NCBI GenBank assembly: GCA_031259845.1
Contig: JAIRKZ010000028.1
Span: 1 to 35,419, forward strand
From: Tannerellaceae bacterium
GTDB taxonomy: Bacteria > Bacteroidota > Bacteroidia > Bacteroidales > Tannerellaceae
Reading direction: 5' to 3'
Length of the DNA: 35,419 nt
Shown here: positions 34,593-35,419 of the stretch, one piece after another
How the letters are laid out: each line of letters starts with the position of its first letter
How positions within the stretch are numbered: position 1 is the first letter of the stretch
Notes under the pieces: model-generated
Told to the model about the DNA's origin: nothing
Database searches by the model: none
The model's input: the letters and a program-made list of their open reading frames with translations, nothing else
Program-made: the position numbers and the translations under genes

Positions 34593-35095
34593 GTGCCTGA
34601 TTGATTTAATGCAATAAATTGTTCCCTTATTTTTTTTCTGGCCCTCGAAAGGTTTGTCCTTACGGCTTCTATCCGGCTTCCCGTTATTTCGGCTATCTCA
34701 TGCAGTTCATACCCTTCTACGTCCTTCATCCGTATGATGGTTTGCTGTAATGAGGGTAATTGCTTTATCAGCGTGCGTATGCAAGCTACGGCATCCTGCT
34801 GTTCCAGCCATTCGGCGGGGCTTTTCTCTCCCGAATCCAGCATCCATAAGTCTGCCGCCTCCACCACAGGCCTTCGCGCCTTCAACTTGTCAAGCGCCAG
34901 ATTCTTTGCGACCATCACAGCCAATGCCTCCACGCTATTGTATCCGTTCAGCTTATCCCTTATATGCCAGAGCTTCAGGAGCGCTTCCTGCACCACATCT
35001 TCGGCATCCGCCTTCTCGCCCAGCATCCTCAGGGAGATATTCATCAATTTCTCTCTGAGCGGAAGCGCCGTTATTTTAAACCTGTCGAGTTCCAT
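34589..35095 (-). CDS. ECF sigma-70 factor
   Basis: 168 residues from the ATG at 35095. A longer frame reaching 35254 is less likely because it would run through GC-rich sequence next to the repeat array. Region 2 is LREKLMNISLRMLGEKADAEDVVQEALLKLW. Region 4 has LPSLQQTIIRMKDVEGYELHEIAEITG and the recognition helix SRIEAVRTNLSRARKKI. First gene of a four-gene operon (sigma, anti-sigma-like, DUF4252-like, beta-barrel). Such operons often respond to envelope stress, but no target is visible here. Confidence 0.9.
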   Translation of the reverse strand: MELDRFKITALPLREKLMNISLRMLGEKADAEDVVQEALLKLWHIRDKLNGYNSVEALAVMVAKNLALDKLKARRPVVEAADLWMLDSGEKSPAEWLEQQDAVACIRTLIKQLPSLQQTIIRMKDVEGYELHEIAEITGSRIEAVRTNLSRARKKIREQFIALNQSGT

Positions 35096-35254
35096 CTTTA
35101 GAAGTAAGACGACAAAGGAAGGAAAATATAACATCGTGCACAAAAAATAATCTGCGGGATTTGCGCACGCCGCCGCCTTAAACGTTACGCACACCTTAAA
35201 AGAACCGCCCCCGCCCCAGGAGAGAGAGGGCCTTTGGGCGGTGGCTCGCTCCAA

Positions 35255-35419
35255 GCCGGCAAAGACCGGGCGGGCGACAGCTAAGACCAGTCAGGCGACA
35301 GCTAAGGCCGGGCAGGCGACAGCTAAGACCGGGCAGGCGACAGCTAAGACCGGGCAGGCGACAGCTAAGACCGGGCAGGCGACAGCTAAGACCGGGCAGG
35401 CGACAGCTAAGACCGGGCG
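35255..35419. repeat. Second 21-bp tandem array, running off the window
   Basis: One diverged unit (35255-35275), six near-identical 21-bp units (35276-35401) and a partial unit reach the window end. Each full unit starts GACAGCTAAG and ends CAGGC. On the plus strand one frame reads TAKTGQA repeats without stop. The period equals that of the array at 5560-6273, and both units contain GACAGC (in the other array on the minus strand). It lies about 160 bp upstream of the ECF sigma start. Confidence 0.92.

Noticed and set aside
35096-35254. N-terminal extension of the second sigma factor
   Set aside because: GC-rich sequence without sigma-factor similarity; the ATG at 35095 gives a standard-length protein.
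35255-35419. CRISPR array at the window end
   Set aside because: Head-to-tail 21-bp units with no spacers.

Overview
The window looks like a chromosomal segment of a member of the Bacteroidota, most likely order Bacteroidales. The evidence is a SusC/RagA plus SusD/RagB pair under a FecI-type sigma factor and a FecR-type anti-sigma factor, a type IX secretion (T9SS) sorting tail on one enzyme, a DUF5916 outer-membrane protein, and repeated TAnnTTTG promoter elements typical of the phylum. No rRNA, tRNA or CRISPR array was seen. A genus cannot be fixed from sequence alone; a Tannerellaceae/Dysgonomonadaceae-like background is a guess.

Layout. 1-3.1 kb: a partial thioredoxin-fold lipoprotein (minus), divergent from a large DUF5916 outer-membrane protein (plus). 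3.1-5.3 kb: glycerate kinase and threonine aldolase (minus). 5.3-6.9 kb: a gene-free stretch with a 34-unit, 21-bp tandem repeat followed by an ORF-less group II intron remnant on the minus strand. 6.9-9.8 kb: the three-gene proton-translocating transhydrogenase operon pntAA-pntAB-pntB. 9.9-11.3 kb: a FadL-type outer-membrane protein. 11.3-14.1 kb: rmuC and a YfcC-family transporter (minus, overlapping). 14.3-14.8 kb: thiol peroxidase. 15.0-18.6 kb: an etfB-etfA-acyl-CoA dehydrogenase operon (minus). 18.8-20.4 kb: a DUF1801 protein, and a T9SS-exported glycosidase-like enzyme (minus).

20.5-24.6 kb (minus) is the most unusual part. Three closely packed genes encode a fusion of a 2H phosphoesterase-like domain with a radical SAM domain, a SAM-dependent methyltransferase with an atypical motif I, and a fusion of a HAD phosphatase with an HD phosphohydrolase. 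They share one visible promoter and the first two overlap by 50 bp, so they probably act in one pathway. All predicted chemistries concern phosphoester removal, methylation or radical chemistry; the substrate is unknown. I regard this as the best candidate for an undescribed system here.

24.7-32.7 kb: a small orphan gene, about 0.7 kb of structured non-coding DNA, then a regulated nutrient-uptake locus (ECF sigma, FecR, SusC with an N-terminal STN signalling domain, SusD) closed by a strong terminator. 32.7-35.1 kb (minus): a second ECF sigma operon with a small one-pass membrane protein, a DUF4252-like periplasmic protein and a beta-barrel protein. The window ends inside a second 21-bp tandem array that resembles the first in period and in part of its unit.
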